Origin: Buttiauxella selenatireducens
Lineage (GTDB): Bacteria > Pseudomonadota > Gammaproteobacteria > Enterobacterales > Enterobacteriaceae
Direction: 5' to 3'
DNA length: 64,000 nucleotides
NCBI RefSeq assembly: GCF_031432975.1
Contig: NZ_CP133838.1
Span: 4,278,001-4,342,000, forward strand
The translations under genes were made by a program, and so were the position numbers. Positions 33,265-44,489 of this stretch are shown in pieces; the first letter of the stretch is position 1, and every line of letters starts with the position of its first letter. Under the pieces are notes generated by a model. It searched no databases, had not been told where the DNA came from, and saw nothing but the letters and a program-made list of their open reading frames with translations.

Positions 33265-34160
33265 GCCTGGCTCCCTATGGCTTTAGCCAGCGTGGTTGTG
33301 AAGCTCATCGCGGAAAGCGTCGCGCCATAAAGCCACACCGGAGGTACGCGCTGGAAACGATTCTGACGAACGAAAGGCATGGCATTCCACAGAGGCGTCG
33401 CGGTTACGCGAGCCATTTCAGCATCGTTATTATGATCAAAGCAGATAACATCGGCGTCTTTGACCTCGGCTAAACGCTCAAGGCCAACCACCGCACTCCC
33501 CCAGAAATTGGTTTCACCCGACCATGCGTTTTTCACACCCAACAAATCCATTACCTGTTGGAACAAACTGTTTTTCCCAATAATCAGCGCATGGCGGGAA
33601 TCTAACAGTGTCATCAGCAATACCGGTTTGTCACCGCGCAAAGCGAAGCGAGGTTTCATCTGCTCGATAAATTGGTCGAACTTCAGCAGGTGATCGCTTG
33701 CTGCTTGCTGCATACCGAGTTTCTCACCCAGTTGCGTCAGTGACTGGCGGGCAACGGTCAGCGGCTTGCCGGAACCATCGTTAAAGCTAAAGCCTAAGCC
33801 CGGCGCGATACGCGACATCTTTTCCGGTGACGGGCCATAGCCTGCGGAATAGAGAATCAGCGACGGTTTTAATTGGGTGAGGAGTTCGAGATTAGGTTCA
33901 GTACGTAAGCCAACTTCGATAATGCCTTCCGGCAATTTTGGCTCGCCGACCCAGGCTTGATAATTCTTGATATCTGCCATCGCATAAGGCGTGATGCCCA
34001 GCGCCAGCATCAGTTCGACGGGCAACCATTCCAGCGCCACAATGCGGCGAGGATCTATCGTTGCAGCCTGTGCATTGCCCATTTTGAGCAGTAACGGTGA
34101 GAGCGCCAACGCGGTTAGCAACTGCCGACGACTCAAAAAAGGATTAATCAGCTCACTCAT
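33261..34160 (-). CDS. fhuD: Ferric hydroxamate periplasmic binding protein
   Basis: Binds ferric hydroxamates in the periplasm and hands them to FhuB. The 299 residues start with a signal peptide carrying a twin-arginine motif (SRRQLLTALALSPLL) that ends at NAQA near residue 33. E. coli FhuD is also exported by the Tat route. The mature part begins IDPRRIVALEWLPVELMLALG, the binding-protein fold. It overlaps fhuC by 1 bp and fhuB by 4 bp, so all three are translationally coupled. Confidence 0.97.
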   Translation of the reverse strand: MSELINPFLSRRQLLTALALSPLLLKMGNAQAATIDPRRIVALEWLPVELMLALGITPYAMADIKNYQAWVGEPKLPEGIIEVGLRTEPNLELLTQLKPSLILYSAGYGPSPEKMSRIAPGLGFSFNDGSGKPLTVARQSLTQLGEKLGMQQAASDHLLKFDQFIEQMKPRFALRGDKPVLLMTLLDSRHALIIGKNSLFQQVMDLLGVKNAWSGETNFWGSAVVGLERLAEVKDADVICFDHNNDAEMARVTATPLWNAMPFVRQNRFQRVPPVWLYGATLSAMSFTTTLAKAIGSQA

Positions 34161-34957
34161 CAGTAAACAAAGCTTACCGGGGCAGCACCCGCAGGATGGG
34201 GCAGAATGCCCATTGGAATACCGTAAATCAGCTCAAGCGTCGCGCTTTGCATCAGGTCAGCCGGGCTACCCTGGGCAATCATTTCGCCACCGCGCAACGC
34301 CACGAGGTTATCGCAGTAGCGCGCAGCCATATTAATATCATGCAGCACAGCAATCACGGTCAGACCACGCTCCTGGCTAAGACGATGGATAAGTGCCAGC
34401 ACATCAACTTGATGGGCAATGTCCAGCGCCGATGTCGGCTCATCCAGCAGCAGGCAGCGGCTATCTTGTGCCACCAGCATGGCTATCCACGCACGTTGGC
34501 GCTCACCACCGGAAAGACTGTCCACAAGGCGATGCGCAAAAGGCTTTAGCCCAACCAGCGTAATCGCTTCTTCAACCAACTCTCTGTCAGCCGCACCGAA
34601 ACGACCCAGCGCGCCGTGCCACGGATAACGCCCAATCGCCACCAGTTCACGCACCGTCATCCCTTCTGCTGCAGGAAGTTGCTGCGGTAGATACGCGACT
34701 TTGCGCGCAAATTCCTTGCTGCTCCAGCTATCCAGAGGATGATCGTTGAGGTGAATTTCCCCTTCAGAGGGCTTCTGATGACGGCCAAGCATTTTCAGCA
34801 ATGTCGATTTGCCCGACCCATTGTGCCCAATCAGGCCGGTGACTTTTCCCTCAGGAAAGGTCATCGACAGGGGATGGAGGAGCGTGCGGCCGGGTACGCG
34901 GAAGGTAACGTCAGTGAGGCTAAACGTGGTATCGGGATGAAGGTGTTTGTCCTGCAT
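34160..34957 (-). CDS. fhuC: Ferric hydroxamate ABC transporter ATP-binding protein
   Basis: ATPase of the FhuBC importer. The start is the ATG at 34957 (MQDKHLHPDTTF), giving 265 residues; the longer open frame reaches back into fhuA and is not the gene. The motifs are Walker A GHNGSGKST near residue 45, signature LSGGERQRAW, Walker B CLLLDEPTSALD and the switch histidine in AVLHDINMA. A 62-bp gap follows fhuA. Confidence 0.97.
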   Translation of the reverse strand: MQDKHLHPDTTFSLTDVTFRVPGRTLLHPLSMTFPEGKVTGLIGHNGSGKSTLLKMLGRHQKPSEGEIHLNDHPLDSWSSKEFARKVAYLPQQLPAAEGMTVRELVAIGRYPWHGALGRFGAADRELVEEAITLVGLKPFAHRLVDSLSGGERQRAWIAMLVAQDSRCLLLDEPTSALDIAHQVDVLALIHRLSQERGLTVIAVLHDINMAARYCDNLVALRGGEMIAQGSPADLMQSATLELIYGIPMGILPHPAGAAPVSFVY

Positions 34958-35019
34958 GGTAGCCAACTTTGTTGATGGGCACGGCGAACCGTGCCCTAAA
35001 TTGCTGATTCTAAACCAAC

Positions 35020-37191
35020 TTAGAAGCGGAATGTTGCCGTCGCAACAACCTGACGCTCTGCGCCCCAGAAGCAACCGTAAGTGGCGAAGCAGCTGGCAAC
35101 GTATTCACGATCAAGCAGGTTGTTCACGTTTACCGCAACACTTGAACCATTCATACCGAAGCGGCCAAGGTCATATTTAACCACTGCATCCAGCACCGCA
35201 GCACTACCCACTTTGAAGCTGTTCGCCGGGTCGCCGTAGCTGGAACCGATGAAGCGACCGCCAGTACCGATAGTCAGACCGGTCAGCGCACCTTCATTGA
35301 AGGTGTAATCACCCCACAGTGAAGCCATATGCTCTGGCACCTGCTCAGGCGTATTGCCTTTGAAAGTGGTGTCGGTGGTGTATTCCGCATCGGTGTAGGT
35401 GTAAGACGCTGTGACGTTAATGTTGGCATTAACCGCCGCTTTCGCTTCAAGTTCTACGCCACGAGAACGAATTTCGCCGCCCTGAATGGAGGAGAAACCG
35501 TGGGAAGTATCAGGATCGGACATCAGGTTATCAGACTTGGTGAGCTGATAAACCGCACCGGTAATGACCACCGCCATATCCTTCGGCACATACTTCACGC
35601 CCGCTTCGTACTGACGGCCTTTAGAAGGTTTGAAGGTGTTGCCGTAAAAATCCGCACCTGAGTTTGGTTCGAAAGATTCACTGTAGCTAATGTATGGCGA
35701 TACACCGTTATCGAACAGATAGTTCAGACCTGCACGGCCAGTGAATTCGCTGTCGTCACGCTCGGTGAAGTTATTCGCCTGGTACGCGAGAGTAGATTGC
35801 TTGAGCCAATCGTAACGGCCACCTACAGTCAGAACAAACTTGTTCCACTCCGCCTGATCCTGAATGTAGATACCGGTCTGTTTCTGTTTGTTTTGCTGAT
35901 ACGGATCCGCATCGCCAAAATCGTAGTTTTCATAGACTGGGTTATACAAATCCAGCGGAGGCGCGCTGCCAAAGGTAGCGTTCACATCGTTACGCATTTG
36001 CTGGAAATCCACACCTGTCAGCAAGGTATGTGCAATTTCGCCAGTTGCAAAGTTGCTCTGCAACTGGGTATCAACCGCAAAGTTGTGCAGTTTTTCGTTA
36101 TCCACAACGGTACCACGAGTCAACATATGACCCGTTGAATCTACGCCTGTCCCGTAAACGCTTTTCTGATTGGTTTTGGAGTCAACATAACGCAGGTTCT
36201 GACGCACGGTGAAAGTGTCGTTGAACTCATGGTCAAAGCTGTAACCGACCATTTTATGGGACAACGAGTAGGTGTTATTTGGCACACCTTCGTTGAAGTT
36301 AGTCGGCAAGCGCGAACCATCTGGCAACGGCTCAACGGTGCCTTCTTTAGGCAACCAACCGTAATAACCGGTTTCTGGGGTGTCTTGCAGATTAGCTAAG
36401 AAAGTGAAATTGGTTTTATCGTCAGGACGCCAGGAGAACGACGGTGCAATCGCATAACGTTTCTGTTTGGAGAACTGCTGTTGGTCGTCGTTAGAACGCG
36501 CCACGCCGGTCAGACGATAAGAATACTCACCTGCATCATCCAGTGAATCACTGAAATCAAAACCAGTTTGCCACAGGTTGTTGGTACCCATTTTGAACTG
36601 CACTTCTTTCAGCGGTTCAGTGGTTGGGCGCTTGCTCACCATCGTGATGATGCCACCTGGGCTGCTTTTTCCGTACAGTACGGACGTTGGGCCACGCATT
36701 AATTCCACGCGCTCAAGCATATACGGGTCGATGATGACTTCGTTGTAGAAATCACCCTGAAGTTTCAGGCCATCTAAATAGTTGTTCTGGTTAACAGAAC
36801 CGAAACCACGAATTTTCACCGCGTCATACGTGTCTGAAGAGCCACGAGTTGAAACGGTAATGCCCGGCGTATAGCCCAGCGCTTCTTTAACGGAAGCTGG
36901 CTGGTGAGTATCCATCTCTTCACGCGTCACAACAGAAATAGACTGCGGTGTCTTTTCAATTGGCGTATCGGTCTTGGTGGCGGTTGCCGTGCGTTTAGCC
37001 GCAATCGTCGGAGACGGGCCCCATGCACTTTCATCAGCCGCACTTGCAGAAACGGTGATGGTATCTTCTTTGGTTGCTGTGCTATCAGCGGCAAAACTCG
37101 GTGCGCTGACACCGCTTACAGCGGCAGCAACAAAAAAAGCGAGCTTGCGAATTGAGGTATTGACTGGTTGTCCAGTTCTTAAACGTGCCAT
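35020..37191 (-). CDS. fhuA: Ferrichrome outer-membrane receptor FhuA
   Basis: TonB-dependent 22-strand barrel for ferrichrome; in E. coli it is also a phage and colicin M receptor. The 723-residue precursor has a signal peptide ending SFAA near residue 35, then the TonB box DTITVSA, a plug domain with TPQSISVVTREEMD, and a barrel closing in the terminal phenylalanine (ATFRF). It is about 24 residues shorter than E. coli FhuA; differences fall in surface loops, where phage specificity lies. A Fur box lies upstream. Confidence 0.96.
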   Translation of the reverse strand: MARLRTGQPVNTSIRKLAFFVAAAVSGVSAPSFAADSTATKEDTITVSASAADESAWGPSPTIAAKRTATATKTDTPIEKTPQSISVVTREEMDTHQPASVKEALGYTPGITVSTRGSSDTYDAVKIRGFGSVNQNNYLDGLKLQGDFYNEVIIDPYMLERVELMRGPTSVLYGKSSPGGIITMVSKRPTTEPLKEVQFKMGTNNLWQTGFDFSDSLDDAGEYSYRLTGVARSNDDQQQFSKQKRYAIAPSFSWRPDDKTNFTFLANLQDTPETGYYGWLPKEGTVEPLPDGSRLPTNFNEGVPNNTYSLSHKMVGYSFDHEFNDTFTVRQNLRYVDSKTNQKSVYGTGVDSTGHMLTRGTVVDNEKLHNFAVDTQLQSNFATGEIAHTLLTGVDFQQMRNDVNATFGSAPPLDLYNPVYENYDFGDADPYQQNKQKQTGIYIQDQAEWNKFVLTVGGRYDWLKQSTLAYQANNFTERDDSEFTGRAGLNYLFDNGVSPYISYSESFEPNSGADFYGNTFKPSKGRQYEAGVKYVPKDMAVVITGAVYQLTKSDNLMSDPDTSHGFSSIQGGEIRSRGVELEAKAAVNANINVTASYTYTDAEYTTDTTFKGNTPEQVPEHMASLWGDYTFNEGALTGLTIGTGGRFIGSSYGDPANSFKVGSAAVLDAVVKYDLGRFGMNGSSVAVNVNNLLDREYVASCFATYGCFWGAERQVVATATFRF

Positions 37192-37217
37192 TGTGCTTTA
37201 TCTCTGATGAAGTGACG

Positions 37218-37247
37218 AATGATAACGAAAACGAGAATTATTATTAT
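37218..37247 (-). promoter_or_regulatory. Fur box of the fhuACDB operon
   Basis: The minus strand reads AATAATAATTCTCGTT followed by TTCGTTATCATTC, an array of overlapping GATAAT-like hexamers close to the Fur consensus. It lies 27-56 bp upstream of the fhuA start, in the expected promoter position. Iron-dependent repression is inferred from this and from the known E. coli fhu regulation. Confidence 0.75.
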
Positions 37248-37356
37248 GCCCGCAGAATAATAGACGAAACGGAAAGTGCATAGCAAGCGGATCACACCCC
37301 TTCTCAGCGCGAGGGAATAATAATTAACCAGAGTAATTACATGGAGTAGAAAAAAG

Positions 37357-37387
37357 AAAAGCCCCCGGTATAAACGGAGGCTTTTTT
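37357..37387 (-). terminator. Rho-independent terminator after mrcB
   Basis: On the minus strand AAGCCTCCG and CGGGGGCTT form a hairpin with one mismatch, followed by TTCTTTTTT. It separates mrcB from the Fur-controlled fhuA promoter. Confidence 0.8.
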
Positions 37388-37402
37388 GGAAAGCAGTGAC
37401 GA

Positions 37403-39943
37403 TTACTTACTGCCAAACATGTCTTTTATCCAACCGGCAACACCATCACCTGAATCTTGTTGTTGCTGCGGTTGCTGCTGCTGTTGTTGCGGCTGCTGTT
37501 GAGGCTGCTGCTGCGACTGGCTAAACGGATTATTGTTCTGCTCAACCTGCTGGCTTTGCTGGCACAATCCATCCGGATTCGTCGTCCACACTGGCAGCAC
37601 ACGAGCACCACCGCCACCGCACTGGAAGTAACCTGCGCTATCAACGCCCATATCGACGATATCTTCCGGTGGGTTCAGCACCAACGGAATTGGCGTTTGG
37701 TTCGCCAGGTAGCGTTGGTAAAGCGACATCGCCCCGCTCGCACCGTACAGTTTGGTCGGCTGGTTGTTATCACGCCCAACCCAGGTGATGGCGACTTCTT
37801 TACCATCAATCCCGGCAAACCAGGTGTCAACGTTATCGTTGGTGGTCCCCGTTTTCCCTGCCAGATGCAAGTTCGGATATTTGCCACCCAACGCACGCCC
37901 GGTACCACGCGCCATAACCTGCTGCATCGTGTACAGCGTCATGTAAGCCGCCTGTGGAGGAACGGCCTGTTCTGCCTGCGGGAAGCTTTGATACAGCACG
38001 GTACCATCTTCAGCAATCACCGAACGCAATGCAGAAAGCGTTGCGCGGTTACCGCCGCTGGCAATGGTCTGGAATGCCTGAGCCACTTCGATTGGCGTCA
38101 GGTTCAATGCGCCCAGCAACATTGCCGGAACCGGATGCAACTGGTCTTTCGGCACACCCAGTTTAATCCAGGTGTCGGTGACGGCTGGCAGGCCAAGCGC
38201 CATACCCAGATTCACCGTTGGTACGTTCATCGAACGTGTCAGCGCATCAACCAGCATCACCTGACCGCTATAGCGACGATCATCGTTTTGCGGCGACCAA
38301 ACCTGACCATTTGGCTGCTTCAGCGCAATCGGTGCATCGGCAATCCAGGTATTCAGGCGATAGGCATCGGGCTGGCTTAACGCTGTCAGATACGTTGCAG
38401 GTTTAGCCAGAGAACCGATAGAACGGCGTGCCTGCATCGCGCGGTTAAAGCCTGCATATTGTGTTTCCGCCCCTCCAACCATGGCACGAACTTCGCCGGT
38501 TGAACGGTCAACAATCACCATTGCTGCTTCAAGATCTTTCAGCTTACGAGAAGCGCGGAGAACCGGTACGCCTTCGCTCACTGCTTTCTCTGCCGCATCC
38601 TGGGAAACGGAGTCGAAAGTGGTGAAGATCTTCACGCCGGACAGGTCTTTAACTTTATCGCCAAGCTTGGCCTGGAGTTCGTTACGTACCATCTGCATAA
38701 ATGCAGGCTGCGGCGAAATCACCCCGCCACGCGGCTGCACACCCAGAGGGCGAGCGCTCAGCATGTCGTAAAGTTCCTGGTCGATCACTTTCTGCTCTTG
38801 TAACAAGCGCAGCACAAGGTTGCGACGTTCCAGCGCCAGTTTCGGGTTACGCCATGGGTTGTAAATCGACGCCCCTTTCACCATGCCGACCAGCAACGCT
38901 TGCTGGTCAAGACTCAGCTCTTCAACCGGACGACCAAAGTAGTACAGGCTCGCCAACGGGAAGCCGCGAATTTCGTTATCGCCGCTCTGCCCGAGGTACA
39001 CCTCGTTCAGATACAGCTCAAGAATGCGGTCTTTACCGTAACGGGCGTCCATGATCAGCGCCATGTACGCTTCGTTCGCTTTACGCACGTAAGAACGTTC
39101 GCTCGACAGGAACAGGTTTTTAACCAGCTGTTGCGTCAGTGTACTCGCACCTTGCACCGTACGACCGGCAGTCAGGTTCGCCAGCACCGCACGACCGATG
39201 GAGTAGAAGCTGATCCCATCATGTTCGTAGAAGTGTTTATCTTCCGTAGCGATCAGCGTATCAACCAGCAGTTCCGGGAATCCGGTGCGTGGCACGAATA
39301 GACGCTGTTCACCATTGGGTGAAGACAACATGGTGATTAAACGCGGATCCAGACGGAAGAAACCGAAGCTGCGGTTGTTATCCATGTTCTGGATCGATTC
39401 CAGATGGTCGCCATCAAAAACAAGACGTGCGCGGATCTGCCCTTCTTTACTGTCAGGGAAATCAAACGGGCGACGGATCATCTCAATACTGCTGCCCTGC
39501 ACCGTAAATTCACCAGGGCGAGTCATCTTCGTCACCTGGCGATACTGCGTGGCTTCCAGCAGGTTAATCATCTCTTTTTTGCTGTACGGCATGTCTGGTT
39601 CAAGGTTCACCATGCGGCCATATACCGCCGCCGGGAGTTGCCAGACTTTGCCATCAATACGCGCGCGGATCTTCTGGTCCAGATAGACGCCGTAAATCAC
39701 GAACAGCACAACAAAAACGACAAACAGTTTTAGTAAGAACCACAACCAGCGGCGCTTTTTACGTGGCGGACGGCCATTGCCGCTGCCTTTTCCCTTACGC
39801 GGTGGCATCGGTTCCTCGTCGTCATAATCATCGTCGTAATCCGCATCGTATTCCTCTTCGCGGACACGGCGGCTTACTTTCTCTTTTACAGGACGTGAAG
39901 GTTTACCTTTACGTCCAATCGGTTCGCGGTCATTCCCCGCCAT
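37403..39943 (-). CDS. mrcB: Penicillin-binding protein 1B
   Basis: Bifunctional peptidoglycan synthase. The start is the ATG at 39943 ([13 protein letters not shown]), giving 846 residues. Order: acidic and basic cytoplasmic tail, one membrane segment near residues 65-88, UB2H domain (binds LpoB), GT51 glycosyltransferase with [12 protein letters not shown] near residue 230, and transpeptidase with SIGSLAKPA (SxxK), SMN and KTGTTND. The C-terminal tail (about residues 794-831) is a glutamine-proline repeat tract ending in the conserved [12 protein letters not shown] terminator follows. Confidence 0.97.
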   Translation of the reverse strand: MAGNDREPIGRKGKPSRPVKEKVSRRVREEEYDADYDDDYDDEEPMPPRKGKGSGNGRPPRKKRRWLWFLLKLFVVFVVLFVIYGVYLDQKIRARIDGKVWQLPAAVYGRMVNLEPDMPYSKKEMINLLEATQYRQVTKMTRPGEFTVQGSSIEMIRRPFDFPDSKEGQIRARLVFDGDHLESIQNMDNNRSFGFFRLDPRLITMLSSPNGEQRLFVPRTGFPELLVDTLIATEDKHFYEHDGISFYSIGRAVLANLTAGRTVQGASTLTQQLVKNLFLSSERSYVRKANEAYMALIMDARYGKDRILELYLNEVYLGQSGDNEIRGFPLASLYYFGRPVEELSLDQQALLVGMVKGASIYNPWRNPKLALERRNLVLRLLQEQKVIDQELYDMLSARPLGVQPRGGVISPQPAFMQMVRNELQAKLGDKVKDLSGVKIFTTFDSVSQDAAEKAVSEGVPVLRASRKLKDLEAAMVIVDRSTGEVRAMVGGAETQYAGFNRAMQARRSIGSLAKPATYLTALSQPDAYRLNTWIADAPIALKQPNGQVWSPQNDDRRYSGQVMLVDALTRSMNVPTVNLGMALGLPAVTDTWIKLGVPKDQLHPVPAMLLGALNLTPIEVAQAFQTIASGGNRATLSALRSVIAEDGTVLYQSFPQAEQAVPPQAAYMTLYTMQQVMARGTGRALGGKYPNLHLAGKTGTTNDNVDTWFAGIDGKEVAITWVGRDNNQPTKLYGASGAMSLYQRYLANQTPIPLVLNPPEDIVDMGVDSAGYFQCGGGGARVLPVWTTNPDGLCQQSQQVEQNNNPFSQSQQQPQQQPQQQQQQPQQQQDSGDGVAGWIKDMFGSK

Positions 39944-40022
39944 TGCTTTCTCCACCAAAAATAAGGCGCACGGCCTGATTCTCCTTTCTTCCACCAAAGG
40001 CGAAAGAGGAAATCTCTCAAAA

Positions 40023-42467
40023 TTATTGGTACTTTTTAGTGCGCCGCGTGGGCTGCGCGTCTGCTGGCGAATCCGGCCAGACATGTTTTGGATAACGTCC
40101 CTTCATCTCTTTTTGCACTTCCCGATAGGCTCCGTTCCAGAAAGCGGTTAAATCACGCGTTATCTGCAAAGGGCGCTGAGCCGGGGAGAGCAGTTCCAGA
40201 ACCAGTGGCACACGGCCTTCAGCAATCACTGGCGTTCGCGCTTCACCAAACATTTCTTGCATACGAACAGCAAGAACTGGCGGATTTTCATCATCATAGC
40301 GAATCGCTATCTGGCTTCCAGTCGGCACAGTGTAATGAGTTGGCAACGCACTATCCAGACGAACGCGAGTGTTCCAGTCGAGCAGATTCTGTAACGCGCG
40401 TGTGACATCAATGTTTTTAAGCGCGCGCCACGAGTGTACACCATGCAGTTCAGGTAATAACCAGCTGTCTAAATTTCGTAGCAAAGCATTATCCGAAACA
40501 TCAGGCCACGCAACTTCCGGCAACCATTTGGCTGCACATGCCAGACGCAACCGAAACTGTTGCGCATGGGGTGACCAGTTCAGTATCGCCAGGCCTTTTT
40601 CACGAATGCCGTTGAGCATGGCTTGATGCAACTCCTCTTCGGAAGGTTTCGCCAGCGGCTGGACTTTCACCACGAGTTTGCCAATCTGCGTGCGGCGATA
40701 AGCTTTCAACGTCCCCTGGGTTTCATCCCATTCAATGGAGTCACTTTGGTTTAATAACGACGGGCATTTCGCCGTCAGCACATCAATATCCAGAGGTATC
40801 GCCTGCAAGATACGTGCGTCCGGAGTTTGGCTTCCCTGCAATAATAAAGGTGCTAACAACCATTCATAACGCGTGAGAGGATCGTCCTGATTGAGCATCG
40901 CCCCCATACCGTTAGCTAATTGATAACGACCATCCAGGCCACGGCGTCGGGCGATACGATCGGGAAAAGCGTGAGCCAGTAACGGGGCGATAAGAGAGGC
41001 ATCTGCAGCACCGCCACGATGATTCAACCGCTTTAACAACTGAGAACTCCGCTGCTGCCAGTTTTCCTGCCGACGGCTAAATGCGTTTCGTAAATCACTG
41101 TCCTGACCACGAGGCGGTTCTTCCAGAATCGCGACCAGCCGAGCAGCTGTAACTTGTTCATCGGCGGTTTTGGCATTGACCAGGACGGCGGCGAGACGAG
41201 GTTCGTTACCCAAATTAGCCATCTGCTGGCCGACTGACGTGAGCCGGTTTTGCTCATCCAGCGCATTGAGCTGACGTAGTAATGTCTGAGCAGCGGCAAG
41301 ATTGGCGCCGGGAGGAGTGTCAAGCCAGGTGAGCTGATGCGGATCCTGACAACCCCATTGCAGCAAATCGAGCAGCAGACCGGACAGATCGCTTTGCAGA
41401 ATTTCCGGCTCGCTTTGCGAGGAGGCGCGTTCTGCTTGCTCGGCACTGGTTAAGTGCAGGCAAATACCCGCTTCCAGTCGCCCTGCTCGCCCCGCTCGTT
41501 GAACCATCGACGCCTGGCTAATACGTTGCGTGACCAGCCGCGTCAAACCGGTGCGAACATCAAAACGCGCCACGCGTTCAAGCGCGGTATCCACCACCAG
41601 GCGGATGCCTTCGATGGTAAGACTGGTTTCAGCAATATTGGTCGCCAGCACCACTTTGCGCATGCCATTTGTCGCAGGCAAAATCGCTTTACGTTGTTCG
41701 TTTAAAGGCAGCGCGCCGTATAACGGGCAAAGCTGCACGTCACTTGCTACCCGCTCTTGTAACTGCTGCTGAACGCGCTGGATTTCGGCCACACCGGGTA
41801 AAAACAGCAACACCGATCCTGACTCTTCCCGCAGCAAATTTGCCACGACGATAGCCACCGCTTCATCAAAACGGGGTTGAGTGGGAAGCGGACTGTAGCG
41901 GCGCTCAACAGGAAATGCCCGCCCTTCAGAGGCGATCACTGGCGCATTCGGCAAACACTGTTGCAGGCGCGGGTTATCAAGCGTTGCCGACATAATCAAA
42001 AGTTTGAGATCGTCGCGTAATCCCTGCTGCACATCGAGCAACAGCGCTAACGCAAGGTCGGCTTGCAGGCTACGTTCATGAAATTCATCCAGAATCACCA
42101 GCGCCACACCGTCGAGTTCCGGATCGTGCTGGATCATGCGCGTCAGAATACCTTCGGTGACGACTTCGAGCTGCGTATTTGGCCCCACGCAGGTTTCAGC
42201 ACGCATGCGATATCCCACAGTTTCACCCGGCTTTTCACCCAGAAGTTCAGCCAGACGCTGTGCAACATTACGTGCCGCCAGCCGACGCGGCTCAAGTAGC
42301 AGAATGCGCCCGCCTAAGTTTGCCTGTTGCAAAATCTGCAATGGCAGCCAGGTCGATTTACCGGCACCCGTTGGCGCACTCAGTAAAACTTGCGGTGCAT
42401 TTTGCAAAGCGTGAAGAATATCGGGTAGCACTGCGGCGACCGGTAATGACGGCACAAACGGCTCCAA
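40023..42467 (-). CDS. hrpB: ATP-dependent helicase HrpB
   Basis: DEAH-box superfamily 2 helicase of 814 residues. The role in enterobacteria is uncertain. Motifs: Walker [11 protein letters not shown] near residue 31, DEFHER (motif II variant of DEAH) near residue 127, SATLDN (motif III) and QRAGRAGR (motif VI), followed by the HrpB C-terminal domain ending PTRRTKKYQ. It lies 79 bp upstream of mrcB and is divergent from thpR. Confidence 0.95.
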   Translation of the reverse strand: MEPFVPSLPVAAVLPDILHALQNAPQVLLSAPTGAGKSTWLPLQILQQANLGGRILLLEPRRLAARNVAQRLAELLGEKPGETVGYRMRAETCVGPNTQLEVVTEGILTRMIQHDPELDGVALVILDEFHERSLQADLALALLLDVQQGLRDDLKLLIMSATLDNPRLQQCLPNAPVIASEGRAFPVERRYSPLPTQPRFDEAVAIVVANLLREESGSVLLFLPGVAEIQRVQQQLQERVASDVQLCPLYGALPLNEQRKAILPATNGMRKVVLATNIAETSLTIEGIRLVVDTALERVARFDVRTGLTRLVTQRISQASMVQRAGRAGRLEAGICLHLTSAEQAERASSQSEPEILQSDLSGLLLDLLQWGCQDPHQLTWLDTPPGANLAAAQTLLRQLNALDEQNRLTSVGQQMANLGNEPRLAAVLVNAKTADEQVTAARLVAILEEPPRGQDSDLRNAFSRRQENWQQRSSQLLKRLNHRGGAADASLIAPLLAHAFPDRIARRRGLDGRYQLANGMGAMLNQDDPLTRYEWLLAPLLLQGSQTPDARILQAIPLDIDVLTAKCPSLLNQSDSIEWDETQGTLKAYRRTQIGKLVVKVQPLAKPSEEELHQAMLNGIREKGLAILNWSPHAQQFRLRLACAAKWLPEVAWPDVSDNALLRNLDSWLLPELHGVHSWRALKNIDVTRALQNLLDWNTRVRLDSALPTHYTVPTGSQIAIRYDDENPPVLAVRMQEMFGEARTPVIAEGRVPLVLELLSPAQRPLQITRDLTAFWNGAYREVQKEMKGRYPKHVWPDSPADAQPTRRTKKYQ

Positions 42468-42534
42468 AAAGGTATTATTGAAAGTTCGCTATTGTAGCAT
42501 CACGCCAAATCATACATAACCGAGAGACCCAACA

Positions 42535-43074
42535 ATGGCTGAAACTCGCCGTCTGTTCTTTGCACTCGAACTTCCAGCAGAGGTGCAAAAACAGATTATC
42601 CAGTGGCGCGCCGCACAGTTTCCTGAAGATACCGGGCGGCCGATTGCCGCCGCTAATCTGCATCTGACGCTCGCCTTTTTAGGTGACATCAGCGTGGAAA
42701 AGCAAAAGGCGCTCAGCCAGTTAGCTGGGCGGATTCGCCAGCGCGGTTTTACCCTGACCATTGATGATGCCGGGCAATGGCTGCGTTCGAATGTCGTATG
42801 GATTGGCCCGCGCCATGCGCCTTTAGGACTCATTCAACTGGCAAACATGTTACGCTCACAGGCGGCTCGCAGCGGTTGTTATCAAAGCCCGCAGCCGTTT
42901 CATCCGCATATCACGATTTATCGCAATACGCCGCGCGCAGTCGCTATTCCGCCCCCCAATTTCCGCTGGCAATATCAGGTAGATGAATTTGTGTTGTATG
43001 AGTCTGTTTTCAAACAAGGGCGAACGCGTTACCAGCCATTGCAGCGCTGGTCGCTCAGTAATAAGGAAGAATAA
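42535..43074 (+). CDS. thpR: RNA 2',3'-cyclic phosphodiesterase (2H family)
   Basis: LigT-type enzyme of 179 residues that opens 2',3'-cyclic phosphates on RNA ends and can reversibly join some tRNA halves by 2'-5' linkage in vitro. The two catalytic His-x-Thr/Ile motifs are visible as LHLTLAFLG near residue 42 and FHPHITIYR near residue 125. It ends directly at the sfsA start codon, so the pair is translationally coupled. Confidence 0.95.
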   Translation: MAETRRLFFALELPAEVQKQIIQWRAAQFPEDTGRPIAAANLHLTLAFLGDISVEKQKALSQLAGRIRQRGFTLTIDDAGQWLRSNVVWIGPRHAPLGLIQLANMLRSQAARSGCYQSPQPFHPHITIYRNTPRAVAIPPPNFRWQYQVDEFVLYESVFKQGRTRYQPLQRWSLSNKEE

Positions 43075-43779
43075 ATGGAATTTAGCCCGCCATTACAGCA
43101 AGCCACTCTGATTAAACGTTATAAACGCTTTTTGGCCGATGTCGTCACGCTTTCCGGCGAAGAATTAACGCTTCATTGCCCGAATACCGGAGCAATGACC
43201 GGTTGCGCAACACCAGGGGATACTGTCTGGTATTCCACCTCAGACAATCCGACGCGTAAATATCCTCACACATGGGAAATAACCCAGACGCAACGTGGCG
43301 AATTTATCTGTGTAAATACATTGCGCGCCAATGGTGTGGTTAAAGAAGCATTAGCGGCAGAAACCATTTCAGAATTATCGGGTTACAACATAATTAAAAG
43401 CGAAGTAAAGTACGGCGCGGAGCGCAGCCGTATTGATTTTATGTTGCAAGCAGATTGTAAGGTTAACTGCTATATTGAAGTGAAATCAGTCACGTTATCA
43501 CAACAAGGTTGTGGCTATTTCCCAGATGCCGTAAGCCTCCGAGGGCAAAAGCATTTGCGGGAATTGATGAACGTGGTTTTGCAGGGCGAACGCGCGGTGC
43601 TGCTGTTTACAGTGTTGCATTCGGCTATTACCCAAGTCTCCCCGGCACGCCACATCGATGCAAAATATGCGCAATTGTTATCAGAGGCGCAACAGTGTGG
43701 AGTCGAACTTCTTGCTTATAAGGCTGAACTTTCTGCAAGTGGGTTAACTCTAATTTCGCCGTTGCCTGTCCATTTATAA
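43075..43779 (+). CDS. sfsA: Sugar fermentation stimulation protein SfsA
   Basis: Conserved protein of 234 residues. E. coli SfsA was found as a factor that raises maltose fermentation and has been reported to bind DNA, but its biochemical role is unsettled. The C-terminal half has a nuclease-like pattern (RIDFMLQ, then YIEVKSVTL with Asp, Glu and Lys), which suggests a PD-(D/E)xK-type fold by inference. It immediately follows thpR and precedes dksA by 191 bp. Confidence 0.94.
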   Translation: MEFSPPLQQATLIKRYKRFLADVVTLSGEELTLHCPNTGAMTGCATPGDTVWYSTSDNPTRKYPHTWEITQTQRGEFICVNTLRANGVVKEALAAETISELSGYNIIKSEVKYGAERSRIDFMLQADCKVNCYIEVKSVTLSQQGCGYFPDAVSLRGQKHLRELMNVVLQGERAVLLFTVLHSAITQVSPARHIDAKYAQLLSEAQQCGVELLAYKAELSASGLTLISPLPVHL

Positions 43780-43970
43780 TTTTTACTTAATAAAGAGCAG
43801 TTAACGTTTGTCTGTTTTGTGTGCTGGCGGCTCGCGTAAATACGCTTTTCTTCACAGGCTTGTCAAGAGAGGAATTTATATAATTGCCATCCTGAAAAGC
43901 ATCTGCTATTTATAGCGGCCTGATTTTCCCCCGACCAGGGGACCGATAGTGCGTGTTAAGGAGAAACAAC

Positions 43971-44426
43971 ATGCAAGAAGGGCAAAAGCGTAAAACATCG
44001 TCCCTGAGTATCCTCGCCATCGCTGGGGTGGAGCCATATCAGGAGAAAACGGGCGAAGAATATATGAACGAAGCCCAGCTGTCGCACTTCAAGCGTATTC
44101 TTGAAGCCTGGCGTAGCCAACTTATGGATGAAGTTGATCGCACGGTAACGCATATGCAGGACGAAGCAGCAAACTTCCCGGACCCGGTTGACCGTGCAGC
44201 CCAGGAAGAAGAGTTCAGCCTCGAACTGCGTAACCGTGACAGGGAACGTAAACTGATCAAGAAAATCGAGAAGACCCTCAAGAAAGTAGAAGACGAAGAT
44301 TTCGGTTTCTGCGAATCCTGTGGTGTTGAAATCGGCATCCGCCGTCTCGAAGCTCGCCCGACAGCTGATTTGTGCATTGACTGTAAAACGTTGGCAGAAA
44401 TTCGCGAAAAACAAATGGCTGGCTAA
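43971..44426 (+). CDS. dksA: RNA polymerase-binding transcription factor DksA
   Basis: Partner of ppGpp in the stringent response; it enters the RNA polymerase secondary channel. The start is the ATG at 43971 (MQEGQKRK), giving 151 residues. The coiled-coil tip carries DPVDRAAQ (Asp71, Asp74), and the zinc finger has four cysteines in [10 protein letters not shown] and [13 protein letters not shown] ribosome site precedes the ATG. gluQ follows 63 bp downstream behind a hairpin. Confidence 0.98.
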   Translation: MQEGQKRKTSSLSILAIAGVEPYQEKTGEEYMNEAQLSHFKRILEAWRSQLMDEVDRTVTHMQDEAANFPDPVDRAAQEEEFSLELRNRDRERKLIKKIEKTLKKVEDEDFGFCESCGVEIGIRRLEARPTADLCIDCKTLAEIREKQMAG

Positions 44427-44450
44427 CGGCCCGCAATTTCACCACTTTCA

Positions 44451-44480
44451 AAGGCGGGAGACTCTCCCGCCTTATTCATT
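44451..44480 (+). terminator. Hairpin terminator between dksA and gluQ
   Basis: AAGGCGGGAGA and TCTCCCGCCTT form an 11-bp hairpin followed by ATTCATTT, a weak T-run. In Shigella and E. coli a terminator here limits read-through from dksA into gluQ; the same design is visible. Confidence 0.75.
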
Positions 44481-44489
44481 TGTAGGCTC

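Noticed and set aside
34958-35074. 39-residue N-terminal extension of fhuC
   Set aside because: It would overlap the end of fhuA, and the family begins at the ATG at 34957.
37457-38380. 307-codon open frame opposite mrcB
   Set aside because: Antisense shadow; its leucine-rich start is the complement of the CAG/CAA repeat tract encoding the glutamine tail.
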